A stretch of 49,868 nt of DNA from Clostridium folliculivorans (GCF_024341905.1 NZ_BQXY01000004.1:1-49868); one strand, 5' to 3'. Positions 1-10,890 are shown, counted from the first letter of the stretch. The notes: generated by a model from the letters alone, not told the origin. Made by a program: numbers and translations.

Positions 1-311
<311 letters not shown>

Positions 312-457
312 AAAGTTTAATCATAGCTTACTTACTTAGTAAGTCTTTTTTCAAAAGAATTGCTGGTTTAGTTTAAGTCTAAAATTAGACTTTGTTTATC
401 TTCTCTGTTTAATTTTCAAAGACCAAGTTTTTGTTGCCGCTCATTGGCGACTTCTTT
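312..457 (-). other. 16S rRNA leader (pre-rRNA 5' spacer)
   Basis: This is the transcribed stretch between the rRNA promoter and the mature 16S 5' end. On the minus strand it holds the box TTTGAAAATTAAACAGAG, of a kind common in low-GC Gram-positive rRNA leaders and spacers, and a short hairpin (GTCTAA/TTAGAC). It probably carries processing and antitermination signals; the exact sites cannot be assigned by eye. Confidence 0.6.
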
Positions 458-486
458 ATCTTATCACCTGCAAACTTTCTTGTCAA
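458..486 (-). promoter_or_regulatory. rRNA operon sigma-A promoter
   Basis: On the minus strand a perfect -35 box TTGACA (481-486) is followed after exactly 17 nt by the -10 box TAAGAT (458-463). Position and direction fit the 16S gene. I saw no second tandem promoter of comparable quality upstream. Confidence 0.85.
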
Positions 487-892
487 CATTTTTTAATGTC
501 TTTTTGTTTGCTTACGATTTTGCATCGCTGTGACGATGTTTATCTTACCATTTTATAAATTCATCTTTATATTATTAAAGTGTGATTATAAAAGACTAAT
601 ATGTTTTTTCTATTTATTTCTCTTATTTCCTAACTATATCCTATATTGATACACCTGGTTATGTTTTCATTAAATTAAACATTATTAAGGCTTAATAATT
701 AAATTTATCTTATAAAATATCTGCCAGATTAAAGTTATGCAGCTCTAATCTTTACTATAAATAGAATTCAACTTTAAATAACTTTAATAATTAATAACTT
801 ATTATTATCTACTACCACTACATCTGTACTTGGGATAAATATAAAGTTTTGATTACTACGCTGAATATGAACTCTCATTGTTGTACATTTCG

Positions 893-918
893 GTTCTAAG
901 ACCTTTACGTCTTAGAAC
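893..918. repeat. Perfect 10-bp inverted repeat, 6-nt loop
   Basis: GTTCTAAGAC at 893-902 is exactly complementary to 909-918. No T-run follows on either strand, so it is not an obvious terminator. It could be a protein-binding site or an RNA hairpin in gyrA read-through; function unknown. Confidence 0.7.
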
Positions 919-1192
919 ATGCATATCAAACTTTTTTATACTTAAGGCATTTAAAATAAATTTATAGAATTAATTGATGAATAAAGATATTATGTTAAAA
1001 AAATTATTAAACTAATCTTATATAACCTCTTTTACGTATCTGCCTTTCTAAATGTATAGGTGTAAACTTACAAGTGAATTTTATTTATTCCTCTTTTTAT
1101 AAATATTTAATAAGTCTAATGAAATATCTATGGAATAGTAGGTTAGAAGGTTTACCTATGAAAGTATATAAAAATTTAAAAAATTAAAATTT

Positions 1193-1232
1193 TAACTTTT
1201 TAACTTTTTAACTTTTTAACTTTTTAACTTTT
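1193..1232. repeat. Five tandem copies of the 8-bp unit TAACTTTT
   Basis: The unit TAACTTTT repeats five times without interruption and is followed by AAAAAGTTA, an inverted partial copy, so the array end can fold back on itself. It lies in the gene-free stretch between gyrA and the rRNA operon. Its copy number may vary between strains by slippage. Confidence 0.85.
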
Positions 1233-1410
1233 TAAAAAGTTATGCCTAAAATGCAGGTTTAAGTAAACTTTAATATAGACTTTATATATATAATATACTT
1301 TTGTATGGTCATTCTATTTTACTTATGATTTCATGCACACCAATCTTTTAAAACCCATAAGCTAAAACTTAACTTTAAAAATAAAATGCTAGATACTTTT
1401 CTAGTCAATG

Positions 1411-1451
1411 AAAAAGGGCCATCTTAATAACAATTCTATAAGATAGCCCTT
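1411..1451 (-). terminator. Rho-independent terminator of gyrA
   Basis: On the minus strand, AAGGGCTATCTTA (about 1438-1450) pairs with TAAGATGGCCCTT and is followed by a T-run at 1411-1415. It begins about 26 nt after the gyrA stop codon and would end the gyrB-gyrA transcript. Confidence 0.85.
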
Positions 1452-1476
1452 AAATATACTTTTATTCTATTAGATT

Positions 1477-4044
1477 TTATTCTTCGTCGTCAGTATCTTG
1501 ATCTTCTTCTGCTCTCTCAAGTAACTCATTTAAACTATTATCTTCATCAGATACTACTGGAACTTCTTCTAACTCTACAGCTACATCACTTCCGTCAGCA
1601 TCATCGTCATTATCTGAAGACTTTTCAGTGTATGGTATTTTTGCAATAGCAACTACCTTTTCTTCTTCTAATGTTCTCATAAGAGTAACACCCATTGCAG
1701 ATCTACTTGTAACTGATATATCAGAAACATTAATTCTTATAGCTACACCACTACTATTTATAAGCATTAATTCATCATCAATCTTACATATAGTAGCACC
1801 AACTACTTTACCAGTCTTCTCTGCTAATTTATATGTTATTAATCCCATTCCACCTCTATTTTGAACCTTATATTCAGATACAGGTGTTCTTTTACCAAAT
1901 CCATTTTCACTTATTACTAACACATCTTCATCATCAACAGCTATATCCATACAAACTGCCATGTCATCTTTTCTTAGATTCATAGCCTTTACACCTGAAG
2001 CTGTTCTTCCCATTGGTCTTACATCTTGCTCATTGAATCTTATTGCATAACCATTTTGGGTAACTATCATTATGTTAGCATCTCCATAAGTTACTTTTGC
2101 CTTTAGAAGTTCATCTTCTTCTCTTAAACCTATAGCTATTAAACCATTCTTTCTTATATTTTGGAATTCACTAAGTGGAGTCTTTTTAACTAAACCTTTC
2201 TTAGTTGCCATAAATAAGAATCCATCTTGATTCATATCTTTTATGGTTAGAACAGTATAGATTCTTTCATCTTGTTCTAAAGGTAATATGTTTATAAGAT
2301 TTGTTCCCTTTGCAGCTCTTCCTGCATCCGGTATCTCATAAGCTTTAAGCTTAAATACTTTACCTCTATTAGTGAAGAATAATAAATTAGTATGAGTTGA
2401 AGTTATGAATACATTTTCTACAAAATCATCTTCTTTTGTAGTCATTGCCTGTATTCCCTTCCCCCCTCTTCTTTGAGCAGAGTAAGTATCTGCTAATATT
2501 CTCTTAATATAGCCGCTATGAGTTAATGTGATAACAACTTCTTGTTCTTGAATTAAGTCTTCATAGTCTATTTCATTCTGATTCTTAGTAATTTCAGTTC
2601 TTCTTTCATCAGAATATCTAGCTTTTATTTCAAGAAGTTCTTCTTTTATAACACTTAGAAGCTTTTCTTCACTTCCTAGAATCTCATTTAAGTAATTGAT
2701 AAGTTTCATTATTTCGTTGTACTCTTCTTCAATCTTATCTCTTTCTAATCCAGTAAGTCTTCTAAGTCTCATATCTAAAATTGCTTGAGTTTGAACATCA
2801 CTTAATCCAAACTTTTCTCTTAATTCATTCCTAGCAATTTCAGTAGTCTTAGAATTTCTTATTATACTTATAACTTCATCTATGTGATCAAGAGCTATTC
2901 TTAAGCCTTCTAATACGTGAGCTCTCTCTTGAGCCTTATTTAATTCGAATACTGTCCTTCTTGTAATAACTTGCTTTTGGAATGCTACATAGTGAACCAA
3001 AACCTGTTTTAGGTTTAAAACTTGAGGTTCGTTATCTACTAGAGCTAACATTATAACCCCAAAAGTGTCTTGCATCTTAGTATGTTTGTATAATAAATTA
3101 AGAACTACATTTGGATTTGCATCTCTCTTAAGTTCTATTACTATTCTCATACCATCTCTATCTGATTCATCTCTTAAGTCAGAGATACCATTTATCTTTT
3201 TATCTTTTACCAGGTCAGCAATATTCTCTATTAGCTTAGCTTTATTAACTTGATAAGGCAACTCAGTAACAATAATCTTATGTCTGCCTTTTTCTTCTTC
3301 TATGTTAGCTTTAGCTCTTACAACAACTTTTCCTTTACCAGTTTCATAAGCTTCTCTTATGCCTGAAAGACCCATTATAGTTCCTGCAGTAGGAAAATCT
3401 GGACCTTTTATATGTCCCATAAGCTCTAGTATAGAACTTTCTGGGTTATCTATAAGCATTATTGTACCATCTATAACTTCCCCTAGATTATGAGGAGGTA
3501 TATTAGTAGCCATACCAACAGCTATACCAGATGATCCATTTACTAATAAATTAGGAAATCTAGATGGAATAACAATAGGTTCTTGTTCTTCACCATCAAA
3601 ATTATCCATAAAATCAACTGTATTTTTATTTATATCTCTTAACATTTCAACTGCTATCTTGTTCATCTTTGCTTCTGTATATCTCATAGCAGCTGCTGAA
3701 TCTCCATCAACGGAACCAAAGTTTCCATGTCCATCTACAAGCATATATCTCATTGAGAAATCTTGAGCCATTCTTACAAGGGCATCATAAACTGATGTAT
3801 CTCCATGTGGATGGTACTTACCTAAAACTTCTCCGACTATTCTTGCACACTTTCTGTAACCTTTATCTGGTGCTAAACCAAGTTCTTGCATAGAATAAAG
3901 TATTCTTCTATGAACTGGTTTCAAACCATCTCGTACATCTGGAAGTGCTCTACCTACTATAACACTCATAGCATAGTCTATATAACACTTCTTCATTTCG
4001 TTTTTTATGTCAACTGGAAGAACTTTTCCCTCATTTAAATTCAT
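1477..4044 (-). CDS. gyrA: DNA gyrase subunit A
   Basis: GyrA is the DNA-cleaving subunit of the A2B2 gyrase that puts negative supercoils into DNA using ATP. With the ATG at 4044 the protein has 855 residues. I chose this over the in-frame GTG at 4053 because that GTG belongs to the ribosome binding site AGAGGTG. In this numbering the catalytic tyrosine of [10 protein letters not shown] is Tyr122, as in E. coli. The quinolone-determining region reads [10 protein letters not shown] (78-87), with Thr at 83 and Asp at 87. The C-terminal wrapping domain carries the GyrA box QRRGGKG, and the protein ends in a strongly acidic tail of about 45 residues. It starts 20 nt after gyrB, so the two are surely cotranscribed. 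Confidence 0.98.
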   Translation of the reverse strand: MNLNEGKVLPVDIKNEMKKCYIDYAMSVIVGRALPDVRDGLKPVHRRILYSMQELGLAPDKGYRKCARIVGEVLGKYHPHGDTSVYDALVRMAQDFSMRYMLVDGHGNFGSVDGDSAAAMRYTEAKMNKIAVEMLRDINKNTVDFMDNFDGEEQEPIVIPSRFPNLLVNGSSGIAVGMATNIPPHNLGEVIDGTIMLIDNPESSILELMGHIKGPDFPTAGTIMGLSGIREAYETGKGKVVVRAKANIEEEKGRHKIIVTELPYQVNKAKLIENIADLVKDKKINGISDLRDESDRDGMRIVIELKRDANPNVVLNLLYKHTKMQDTFGVIMLALVDNEPQVLNLKQVLVHYVAFQKQVITRRTVFELNKAQERAHVLEGLRIALDHIDEVISIIRNSKTTEIARNELREKFGLSDVQTQAILDMRLRRLTGLERDKIEEEYNEIMKLINYLNEILGSEEKLLSVIKEELLEIKARYSDERRTEITKNQNEIDYEDLIQEQEVVITLTHSGYIKRILADTYSAQRRGGKGIQAMTTKEDDFVENVFITSTHTNLLFFTNRGKVFKLKAYEIPDAGRAAKGTNLINILPLEQDERIYTVLTIKDMNQDGFLFMATKKGLVKKTPLSEFQNIRKNGLIAIGLREEDELLKAKVTYGDANIMIVTQNGYAIRFNEQDVRPMGRTASGVKAMNLRKDDMAVCMDIAVDDEDVLVISENGFGKRTPVSEYKVQNRGGMGLITYKLAEKTGKVVGATICKIDDELMLINSSGVAIRINVSDISVTSRSAMGVTLMRTLEEEKVVAIAKIPYTEKSSDNDDDADGSDVAVELEEVPVVSDEDNSLNELLERAEEDQDTDDEE

Positions 4045-4064
4045 GTACTTCACCTCTTTTAGTA

Positions 4065-5975
4065 CTAAACATCTAAATTACTTACATACTTAGCATTTTG
4101 TTGGATAAACTCTCTTCTTGGCTCAACCTTATCTCCCATAAGTATTGTGAATATCTCATCTGCAGCCATTGCATCTTCAATGGAAACCTTAAGAAGTATT
4201 CTTCTCTCTGGATCCATAGTTGTATCCCAAAGCTGGGTAGCATTCATTTCGCCAAGACCTTTGTATCTTTGTATACCTACAGAATTATCCTTACCACCAA
4301 TCTCCACTAATTTATCTTCTAATTCCTTATCAGTATAAACATAGTGATCTTTCTTTGCTTTAGAGATTTTATAAAGTGGTGGTTGAGCTATATATACATG
4401 ACCTTGATCTACAAGTTCTCTCATGTATCTGTAGAAGAACGTTAATAATAAAGTTCTTATATGTGCTCCATCAACGTCAGCATCCGTCATTATTATTATT
4501 CTATTGTACCTTAATTTCTCAACATCAAAATCTTTTCCTATTCCACCGCCAAAAGCAGTTACCATAGAACGTATAGTATCAGACCCTAATATCTTATCTA
4601 GCCTCTGCTTTTCAACATTCATTATTTTACCCCTCAAAGGTAAAATTGCTTGGAATTTTCTATTTCTTCCTTGCTTAGCAGAGCCCCCTGCAGAATCTCC
4701 CTCAACTATGTATATTTCACACTCTAAAGGATCTTTAGATGAGCAATCTGCAAGTTTACCTGGCAAAGTTGATCTCTCAAGTACTGACTTTCTCGTAAGT
4801 TCTCTTGCTTTTCTAGCTGCGTCTCTTGCTCTTTGAGCAAGTAATGACTTTTCAATAATAACTTTTCCCACTGCAGGATTTTCCTCTAAGAATTCACTTA
4901 TACCTTCTCCAGCTATGCTATCAACTACACTTCTAACTTCACTGTTTCCAAGCTTAGTTTTAGTTTGGCCTTCAAATTGTGGCTCAGAAATCTTTATTGA
5001 TACAACAGCTGTTAAACCTTCTCTTATATCATCACCAGATAAATTCTTTTCATTTTCCTTAAGATGGCCAAATTTTTTACCATAATCATTGAATACTCTC
5101 GTTAATGCAGCTTTAAAACCAATAAGATGTGTTCCACCTTCAACTGTATCTATGTTGTTTGCAAAAGAGAACATATTTTCATTATATCCATCATGATACT
5201 GCAGAGATACCTCAACAACTATACCGTCTTTAACACCTTCAACATATATTGGTTCATCATGGAGTACTTCCTTGTTTCTATTTAAGTAACTTACAAATGA
5301 TTTTATACCACCTTCGTAAAAATAGTTTTCACTCTTTCCATCTCTTTCGTCTGTAAGCTGTATGCTTATTCCTTTATTTAAAAATGCTAGTTCTCTTAAT
5401 CTTTGAGATAAAATTTCAAAATCATATACAGTTTCCTCAAAAATTTCATGATCAGGCTTAAAATGAGTTTTTGTTCCCTGTCCGTCATCTTCACCAATCT
5501 TAGTGAGTTCACTTGTAACATTTCCCTTTGAGTAAGTTTGCTTCCATACACTTCCTTCTCTAGTTACGGTAACTTCGCATAATTCAGATAAAGCATTAAC
5601 TACAGATGCACCTACTCCATGTAAACCACCTGATACTTTGTATCCTCCTCCGCCAAACTTACCACCAGCGTGAAGAACTGTCATAATTACCTCAACAGTG
5701 GATTTACCCATTTTAGGATGTATCCCTACAGGCATACCTCTTCCATCATCAATTACAGTTATTGAATTGTCTTCATGTATATAAACTTCTATATTCTTGC
5801 AATAACCAGCAAGAGCCTCGTCTATACTATTGTCTACAATTTCGTACACAAGATGATGAAGCCCTCTTGAACTAGTACTACCAATATACATTCCTGGTCT
5901 CTTTCTAACTGCTTCAAGGCCTTCTAGCACTTGAATTTGACTTTCATCATAACTCTGTTTAATATGTTCCACCAC
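4065..5975 (-). CDS. gyrB: DNA gyrase subunit B
   Basis: GyrB is the ATPase subunit of gyrase. The 636-residue protein has the short Gram-positive architecture, lacking the E. coli-type insertion. The N-terminal GHKL ATPase has catalytic Glu45 and Asn49 in [11 protein letters not shown] and the loop DDGRGMPVG. The TOPRIM part shows EGDSAGGSA and the metal-binding [13 protein letters not shown]. The C-terminal tail has the usual [10 protein letters not shown] block. The start is GTG with AGGAGG (5981-5987) 6 nt upstream; a second GTG follows immediately and cannot be excluded. It sits between remB and gyrA. Confidence 0.98.
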   Translation of the reverse strand: MVEHIKQSYDESQIQVLEGLEAVRKRPGMYIGSTSSRGLHHLVYEIVDNSIDEALAGYCKNIEVYIHEDNSITVIDDGRGMPVGIHPKMGKSTVEVIMTVLHAGGKFGGGGYKVSGGLHGVGASVVNALSELCEVTVTREGSVWKQTYSKGNVTSELTKIGEDDGQGTKTHFKPDHEIFEETVYDFEILSQRLRELAFLNKGISIQLTDERDGKSENYFYEGGIKSFVSYLNRNKEVLHDEPIYVEGVKDGIVVEVSLQYHDGYNENMFSFANNIDTVEGGTHLIGFKAALTRVFNDYGKKFGHLKENEKNLSGDDIREGLTAVVSIKISEPQFEGQTKTKLGNSEVRSVVDSIAGEGISEFLEENPAVGKVIIEKSLLAQRARDAARKARELTRKSVLERSTLPGKLADCSSKDPLECEIYIVEGDSAGGSAKQGRNRKFQAILPLRGKIMNVEKQRLDKILGSDTIRSMVTAFGGGIGKDFDVEKLRYNRIIIMTDADVDGAHIRTLLLTFFYRYMRELVDQGHVYIAQPPLYKISKAKKDHYVYTDKELEDKLVEIGGKDNSVGIQRYKGLGEMNATQLWDTTMDPERRILLKVSIEDAMAADEIFTILMGDKVEPRREFIQQNAKYVSNLDV

Positions 5976-6031
5976 TCAATTCCTCCTAAAGTTTAATAAA
6001 CTAAATAATACAAAATTAGATATCGGACGAT

Positions 6032-6292
6032 TTATGGCGTATAATCTATATCCGTTCTTTTTGTAAGTGTAGATGAGGATATTGGAGAAAGATATATCTT
6101 ACTTTTTTTATCCACTTCAGCAATTACAAAAGATTTGGGTTTATCATTAGTTATCCTTTCTACAAACCCATCTTCTTCTGCCATTCTTAAGAATTGGCTA
6201 GTATCACTACTATACATAGTAGTTTGTATATCAAAAATACCAATAACATCTTTGATTGGAACCACAACATTTTCCCCTAAGTGTAAAAACAA
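6032..6292 (-). CDS. remB: RemB/YaaB-like DUF370 regulator
   Basis: This 86-residue protein opens with FLHLGENVVVPIKDVIGIFD, the signature of the DUF370 family that includes B. subtilis RemA and RemB (YaaB). RemA is a DNA-binding regulator of biofilm matrix genes; RemB is the paralogue encoded between recF and gyrB, the location seen here, so the RemB assignment rests on sequence type and synteny. It starts with TTG behind a strong GGAGGAG site, 14 nt after recF. The exact role in clostridia is not established. Confidence 0.85.
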   Translation of the reverse strand: MFLHLGENVVVPIKDVIGIFDIQTTMYSSDTSQFLRMAEEDGFVERITNDKPKSFVIAEVDKKSKIYLSPISSSTLTKRTDIDYTP

Positions 6293-6306
6293 TTAAAACT
6301 CCTCCT

Positions 6307-7392
6307 CTATGTTAGAATTATTCCATCCTGAACCTTAAAAACCCTAGCTTTTTCATCTAGGTACTCAGTTAGATCTTCTATTCCAGTGCAAGTTATAACA
6401 GTCTGTATCTGCCCTATAGAAGTTAAAACATATTTTTTTCTATTAAAGTCCAACTCAGAAAGCACATCATCTAAAAGTAAAACTGGATATTCTCCGGTTA
6501 TATCTTTTATAATTCTTAGTGATGCAAATTTTATTGATAACACAGCTGTTCTTTGTTGCCCTTGAGACCCATAACTTTTAGCATCTATATCATTAATCAA
6601 AATCAAGAAATCATCTCTATGTGGCCCAATAGAAGTAAGTCTTTTTTCTATATCCTTACTTCTATTTTTCTCTAGCCCTTCTAAAAAAGATTTTTTAATA
6701 TCATCTAAGCTCTTAATACTAGATAAATACTTAAATTCTATTACTTCCTTACCAGATGTTATTTCATTATGTACAATCTTGCCATGCTCGTTGAGCTTAT
6801 CTATATACTTAATTCTCTCTCTAACTATGTATTCTGCGAATTCACTAAGTTGTAAATCATATATGTCTAGCATAGATACATCTACTTTTTTTTGCTTTAA
6901 AACGGTATTTCTCTCGTTTAATATCTTGTTGTATTGAACTAAACTATAGTAATACTTTTTATTTAATTGAGAGAGCTCCATATCCAAAAACTTTCTTCTT
7001 ATTCCAGGGCTTTCTTTTACAATCTTTAAGTCTTCAGGAGAAAACATAACAACATTAAAGACACCTACTAATTCTCCAATTTTATTTATTTTAATTGAAT
7101 TAACCTTAATAGCTTTTTTACCATCTTTGAATATATTGATATCAATTCTTTTATCTATTCTCTCTTTACCTACACTTAAACTTATAAACGATTTTTCTGA
7201 ATCCCAATTAACAAGTTCTTTATCTCTATTGGTCCTGTGTGATTTAGCAAAGCCACAATAATACATAGCCTCTAATATGTTCGTTTTTCCTTGAGCATTA
7301 TCTCCCATAAAAACATTAACATTTCTTCCTAGATCAACAGTCATATTTCTATAATTTCTGTACTCAAGTAACATAATCTTTTTTATATACAT
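6307..7392 (-). CDS. recF: DNA replication and repair protein RecF
   Basis: RecF is an SMC-like ABC ATPase that binds gapped DNA and, with RecO and RecR, loads RecA in recombinational repair. The 361-residue protein has Walker A GDNAQGKT (30-37), an ABC signature around YGSQGQQRT, and Walker B LLLDD (305-309) followed by VLSELD. The start is ATG with AGGTG upstream. An extended -10 (TGGTATAAT) in the 57-bp gap before it suggests recF can be transcribed separately from dnaN-yaaA. Confidence 0.97.
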   Translation of the reverse strand: MYIKKIMLLEYRNYRNMTVDLGRNVNVFMGDNAQGKTNILEAMYYCGFAKSHRTNRDKELVNWDSEKSFISLSVGKERIDKRIDINIFKDGKKAIKVNSIKINKIGELVGVFNVVMFSPEDLKIVKESPGIRRKFLDMELSQLNKKYYYSLVQYNKILNERNTVLKQKKVDVSMLDIYDLQLSEFAEYIVRERIKYIDKLNEHGKIVHNEITSGKEVIEFKYLSSIKSLDDIKKSFLEGLEKNRSKDIEKRLTSIGPHRDDFLILINDIDAKSYGSQGQQRTAVLSIKFASLRIIKDITGEYPVLLLDDVLSELDFNRKKYVLTSIGQIQTVITCTGIEDLTEYLDEKARVFKVQDGIILT

Positions 7393-7407
7393 ATAAGCAC
7401 CTATTTA

Positions 7408-7416
7408 ATTATACCA
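7408..7416 (-). promoter_or_regulatory. Candidate extended -10 promoter for recF
   Basis: On the minus strand TGG-TATAAT occurs about 16-25 nt before the recF ATG, an extended -10 element. No good -35 box lies 17 nt upstream. It would give a short 5' end containing only the AGGTG ribosome binding site. Confidence 0.4.
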
Positions 7417-7449
7417 CATTTATTAATAGCATATCTTATTTAAATATTA

Positions 7450-7656
7450 CTAAATTATTTTATAATCTGCATTATCAAATGTAACCACATCGTTTATTTT
7501 AAGCTTTTTTCCTCTTTGAAGACATACCTCTCCATTTACAAGTACATCGCCTTCTTGAACGTAAATTTTAGCTTCTGCTCCAGTTGAAGCAGCTCCACAC
7601 CACTTTAAAAATGCATCTAATTTTATAAATTCGGTATTAATCTTAATCTCATTCAT
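7450..7656 (-). CDS. yaaA: S4-domain RNA-binding protein YaaA
   Basis: This is a 68-residue stand-alone S4-like domain. It shows the family core F-I-K-L-D-x-F-L-K-W-C-G and the turn GDVLVNGEVCLQRGKKL. YaaA/RlbA proteins are nearly always encoded between dnaN and recF in Firmicutes, as here. They are thought to bind structured RNA, possibly the ribosome, but no precise role is proven. The ATG at 7656 has no good ribosome binding site, so translation may be weak or the start slightly different. Confidence 0.9.
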   Translation of the reverse strand: MNEIKINTEFIKLDAFLKWCGAASTGAEAKIYVQEGDVLVNGEVCLQRGKKLKINDVVTFDNADYKII

Positions 7657-7745
7657 TATACTTTATTGTTAAAGTTTTAACTATGATATTTTTTATTGTG
7701 ATTTTTCACAAAAGTATATATTATAGCAAAACTTACTCCTTATTT

Positions 7746-8846
7746 TTATTTAACCAATCTTACTGGTACTACTAAGTATTTACTGTTTTCGTTAATTTTA
7801 TTTTTTATAACACAAGGAGACACGCTACTTGTAAGTTCAAGTATAACTTCATCTTCTTCCATGTTTTTAAGAACATCTAATAGGTATTTTGAGTTAAATG
7901 CAATTTGTATTCCTTCACCTTGCATATTAACAGATATCTCTTCTCTAACCTTTCCCAATTGAGAATTAGATGTTATAACCATAGAATCATCTTGTATATC
8001 TAATTTAATTAAATTACTATTACCTTCCTTTGCCATCAAAGATGCTCTTTCAATACTATTTTGTAAAGGTTGTTTCTTTACAGTAACACACATTTTATAT
8101 TCCTGAGGAAGAATTGAATTATATTGAATAAACTCTCCTTCAAGTAATCTTGATATTATCTTAGTTTGACCTAAGTTAAACAATATATGATTTGTTGTAA
8201 ATGTTATGTTAACTAAATCTTCACTATCTTCTAGTATTTTAGCAACTTCATTTAAGGTTTTTCCTGGAATTACTGCATTTATAGTGTTTTGTGAATCTAT
8301 AAGTTCTCTTCTTAGTGCTAATCTATATCCGTCTAATGCAACTAAATTTAAATAATTATCTTTAACTTCAAACAATATTCCTTGTAGTATTGGTCTTATT
8401 TCATCTTGTGCAATTGCGAAGGATGTTCCTTTTATCATATTTTTTAATTGATTTTGAGGAACTGAAAAAATCATGTTTTCATTAATATTTGGTAAACTAG
8501 GGAAATCATCTGGACTCATATAAATTAAGTTAAACACTGATCTTTGACAAGTTATCTGAATTACACTGTTATCAAGTGTTTCTATCTTAACTTCATCATT
8601 AGGTAATTTTCTAATTATTTCTCCAAATATTTTAGCATCTACAACAATTGAACCTTTTTCTATAATATCTGCCTCTAGTTTTGTTTCGATACTTACATCT
8701 TTATCAGATCCAATAAGAGTTAATGTATTGCTAGTTGCATTAATATAAACTCCTTCTAATATAGGCATTGTTGATCTTCCTGTTATAGCCTTTTGAACTA
8801 TTGAAATAGAATCTTGTAGTTTACTTTTATCACATATAAAAATCAA
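7746..8846 (-). CDS. dnaN: DNA polymerase III beta subunit (sliding clamp)
   Basis: DnaN forms the ring-shaped dimer that tethers DNA polymerase III to DNA and recruits many replication and repair proteins. Length (366 residues) and sequence fit three repeated clamp domains: the N-terminal MPILEGVYI block, the central RPILQGILFEV block with DGYRLALR, and the C-terminal FNSKYLLDVLK and VVPVRL end. The start is TTG, placed by AGGAGG at 8855-8860, 8 nt upstream. The promoter and leader must lie within the unwinding region of the origin, so initiation at oriC could influence expression. Confidence 0.98.
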   Translation of the reverse strand: MIFICDKSKLQDSISIVQKAITGRSTMPILEGVYINATSNTLTLIGSDKDVSIETKLEADIIEKGSIVVDAKIFGEIIRKLPNDEVKIETLDNSVIQITCQRSVFNLIYMSPDDFPSLPNINENMIFSVPQNQLKNMIKGTSFAIAQDEIRPILQGILFEVKDNYLNLVALDGYRLALRRELIDSQNTINAVIPGKTLNEVAKILEDSEDLVNITFTTNHILFNLGQTKIISRLLEGEFIQYNSILPQEYKMCVTVKKQPLQNSIERASLMAKEGNSNLIKLDIQDDSMVITSNSQLGKVREEISVNMQGEGIQIAFNSKYLLDVLKNMEEDEVILELTSSVSPCVIKNKINENSKYLVVPVRLVK

Positions 8847-8854
8847 AGTGAAAA

Positions 8855-8913
8855 CCTCCTTAATTAATTAACAAGTAATGATGTATAGATATATATAAAT
8901 AAATAATTAATTA
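8855..8913. other. AT-rich DNA unwinding element of oriC
   Basis: This stretch is almost entirely A and T and lies directly beyond the DnaA-trio run, on the dnaN side, where the unwinding element sits in B. subtilis. The function is inferred from position and composition. Confidence 0.7.
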
Positions 8914-8931
8914 CAGTAATAATAGTAGTAG
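8914..8931 (-). promoter_or_regulatory. DnaA-trio element of the basal unwinding system
   Basis: On the minus strand the sequence after CCCC reads CTA CTA CTA TTA TTA CTG. Its complement is a run of 3'-GAT/AAT trios, the element on which DnaA filaments open the origin (described in B. subtilis). It is flanked on one side by a GC-rich patch and a degenerate DnaA box (8935-8943) and on the other by the AT-rich unwinding region, the expected order. Confidence 0.8.
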
Positions 8932-8934
8932 GGG

Positions 8935-9073
8935 CTGTGGATTTGTTGAAAAGTACCTCTAGCCTTTAAGGCAGGCCAAAAAACAGTAAAAAAATACTGT
9001 GGATAAGTTGTTATGGATTTTGTAACTTATCCACATTATTCACCGAGCAGCATTCATATTTAAGTTATCCACA
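8935..9073. promoter_or_regulatory. oriC: oriC DnaA-box cluster between dnaA and dnaN
   Basis: Three perfect DnaA boxes (TTATCCACA) lie at 8998-9006 (minus), 9027-9035 (plus) and 9065-9073 (plus). A degenerate box (AATCCACAG type) at 8935-8943 abuts the GC patch next to the DnaA-trio. This is the replication-start half of a bipartite origin, equivalent to the B. subtilis dnaA-dnaN intergenic region. Confidence 0.9.
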
Positions 9074-9106
9074 GGATATTATAGAGTTATTATGTACAGA
9101 TGTTAA

Positions 9107-10468
9107 TTACTTTTGAGTTAGCTTCTTTGTTATGTCATTTACTGTATTTTGAAGAACTTCATCAGATTTTAATCCACCTGATATCTTTTCATATGCATGT
9201 ATTACAGTGGTATGATCCCTTCCTCCAAATTCTTCACCTATTTTAGGAAGAGACATATCTGTCAACTTTCTTGAAAGGTACATGGCAATTTGTCTAGGAT
9301 AAGCTACATTTCTAGTTCTTCTCTGAGATTTTAAATCTTCTACTCTTAAATTAAAATAATTTGAAACTGTTTCTTGAATCAATTCTATAGTAATATGATT
9401 TCCTTGTTTGTTAGATATAATGTCTTTTAATGCTTCTGTAGCAAGATCAACAGTTATTTCTCTATTTGTTAATGAAGAATAAGCAACTATTCTTATAAGT
9501 GCACCTTCAAGTTCTCTTATGTTTGATTTAATTTTTGTAGCTATATAGACCATAACTTCATTTGCTACGTTTAATTTTTCAACATCAGCCTTTTTTTTCA
9601 ATATGGCCATTCTTGTTTCAAAATCTGGTGCTTGAGTATCTGCTATAAGTCCCCATTCAAATCTTGATCTCAATCTATCTTCTAATGTAGGAATTTCTTT
9701 TGGCGGCCTATCTGAAGATAAGATAATTTGTTTATTTGCTTCATGAAGTGTATTAAATGTATGGAAGAACTCTTCCTGAGTTCGTTCTTTTCCTGCAATA
9801 AATTGAATATCATCTATTAGAAGAACATCTACATTTCTATATTTATTCCTAAACTCTTCGTTAGTATCGTCTTTGATTGCATTTATTAATTCATTAGTAA
9901 ATTTTTCAGAAGACACATAAACTACTTTAGCCTTAGGGTTATTCTTCAGAATGTAATGGCCAATAGCATGCATTAAGTGCGTTTTTCCAAGACCAACTCC
10001 TCCATATATAAATAAAGGATTATATGCTTTGGCTGGAGATTCAGCTACTGCAAGGGATGCTGCATGGGCAAACCTATTACTATTACCTATTACGAATGAA
10101 TCGAAAGTATATTTAGGATTTAAGGTAGCAGACATTTCATCATTAACGCTAACCACAGTATTATTAGAAGTTTCTTCTTTACTTGGTACAGCTGAAATCT
10201 GTTTTTCTTCCTGAAGCTCGGATTGGATTAGGAATTCAATATTATATTTTTTTGAAGAAACCAGTTTGATTGCCTGCACGAAAAGAGTTTTGTAACGTTT
10301 CTCTATTATATCTTTTGTGAAATCATTTGGGACACTAAACTTTATTGAATCTGAATCCATAGATATAGGTTCACAACTCTTTATCCAGGTATTAAAACTT
10401 ACCTCAGACATCTCACCCTTCATTATATTCAATGTTTTCTCCCATATTTGGTTAAGTTGGGCATCCAT
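9107..10468 (-). CDS. dnaA: Chromosomal replication initiator protein DnaA
   Basis: DnaA binds DnaA boxes, oligomerises with ATP and opens the origin. The 453-residue protein has domain I (1-85), a short polar linker (about 86-115), the AAA+ domain with Walker A GGVGLGKT (156-163) and Walker B LLIDD (216-220), and a C-terminal DNA-binding domain with the signature [12 protein letters not shown] beginning at 415. The start is ATG with GGAGG upstream. It is flanked on both sides by DnaA boxes, implying autoregulation. Confidence 0.99.
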   Translation of the reverse strand: MDAQLNQIWEKTLNIMKGEMSEVSFNTWIKSCEPISMDSDSIKFSVPNDFTKDIIEKRYKTLFVQAIKLVSSKKYNIEFLIQSELQEEKQISAVPSKEETSNNTVVSVNDEMSATLNPKYTFDSFVIGNSNRFAHAASLAVAESPAKAYNPLFIYGGVGLGKTHLMHAIGHYILKNNPKAKVVYVSSEKFTNELINAIKDDTNEEFRNKYRNVDVLLIDDIQFIAGKERTQEEFFHTFNTLHEANKQIILSSDRPPKEIPTLEDRLRSRFEWGLIADTQAPDFETRMAILKKKADVEKLNVANEVMVYIATKIKSNIRELEGALIRIVAYSSLTNREITVDLATEALKDIISNKQGNHITIELIQETVSNYFNLRVEDLKSQRRTRNVAYPRQIAMYLSRKLTDMSLPKIGEEFGGRDHTTVIHAYEKISGGLKSDEVLQNTVNDITKKLTQK

Positions 10469-10521
10469 TTCCTATCCTCCAGTCAAAAAATTTTTTATTG
10501 GCAATTTCTAATAATAACAGT

Positions 10522-10877
10522 TTATTCACAAAAATATATACACCCTATTAAGATGATTGACTATGTAAATAAAATTATTCACATGTTGATAACTATGTTA
10601 ATAATTTTAATCATAAAAACTTATCAACATATGTTAATATATATTAAATAACACTATCAACAGCGGTATAATAATAGAAAAAGGGCTAAAAATATATAAT
10701 GTATAAGCCACTTATATACACAAAGCAGTAAGTTATGCACAGACTTATCAACAGTTGTGGATAAGTATTAGTGGGTTAACAATTTATACACAGCCACCAC
10801 CTAATCATATCATAAAGAAAGAAGCCTGTTCAATAACTTATCCACAAAAAATATATGCTATTATAAAATTATCAACA
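10522..10877. promoter_or_regulatory. oriC: oriC DnaA-box cluster between dnaA and rpmH
   Basis: Boxes matching TTATNCACA are at 10522-10530, 10575-10583, 10733-10741, 10756-10764 (minus, perfect), 10784-10792 and 10838-10846 (perfect). Near-matches TTATCAACA are at 10621-10629, 10745-10753 and 10869-10877. There is no gene between 10469 and 11008. The region corresponds to the upstream half of bipartite Firmicute origins and probably also controls dnaA transcription. Confidence 0.9.
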
Positions 10878-10890
10878 ACTATTGATTTTC

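Larger units (their letters stand above)
487..1410. other. Long AT-rich intergenic region between gyrA and the rRNA operon
   Basis: There is no supportable gene here; stop codons are dense in all frames. It contains a 10-bp perfect hairpin (893-902 with 909-918, loop ctttac, no U-tract) and five tandem copies of an 8-bp unit (1193-1232). It ends at the gyrA terminator. The hairpin has no assigned role. Confidence 0.6.

Noticed and set aside
8982..9000. ACAGTA/TACTGT hairpin followed by T-run on the minus strand, possible dnaA terminator
   Set aside because: Stem is only 6 bp and A/T-rich, and it lies inside the functional origin; termination there is not supported.
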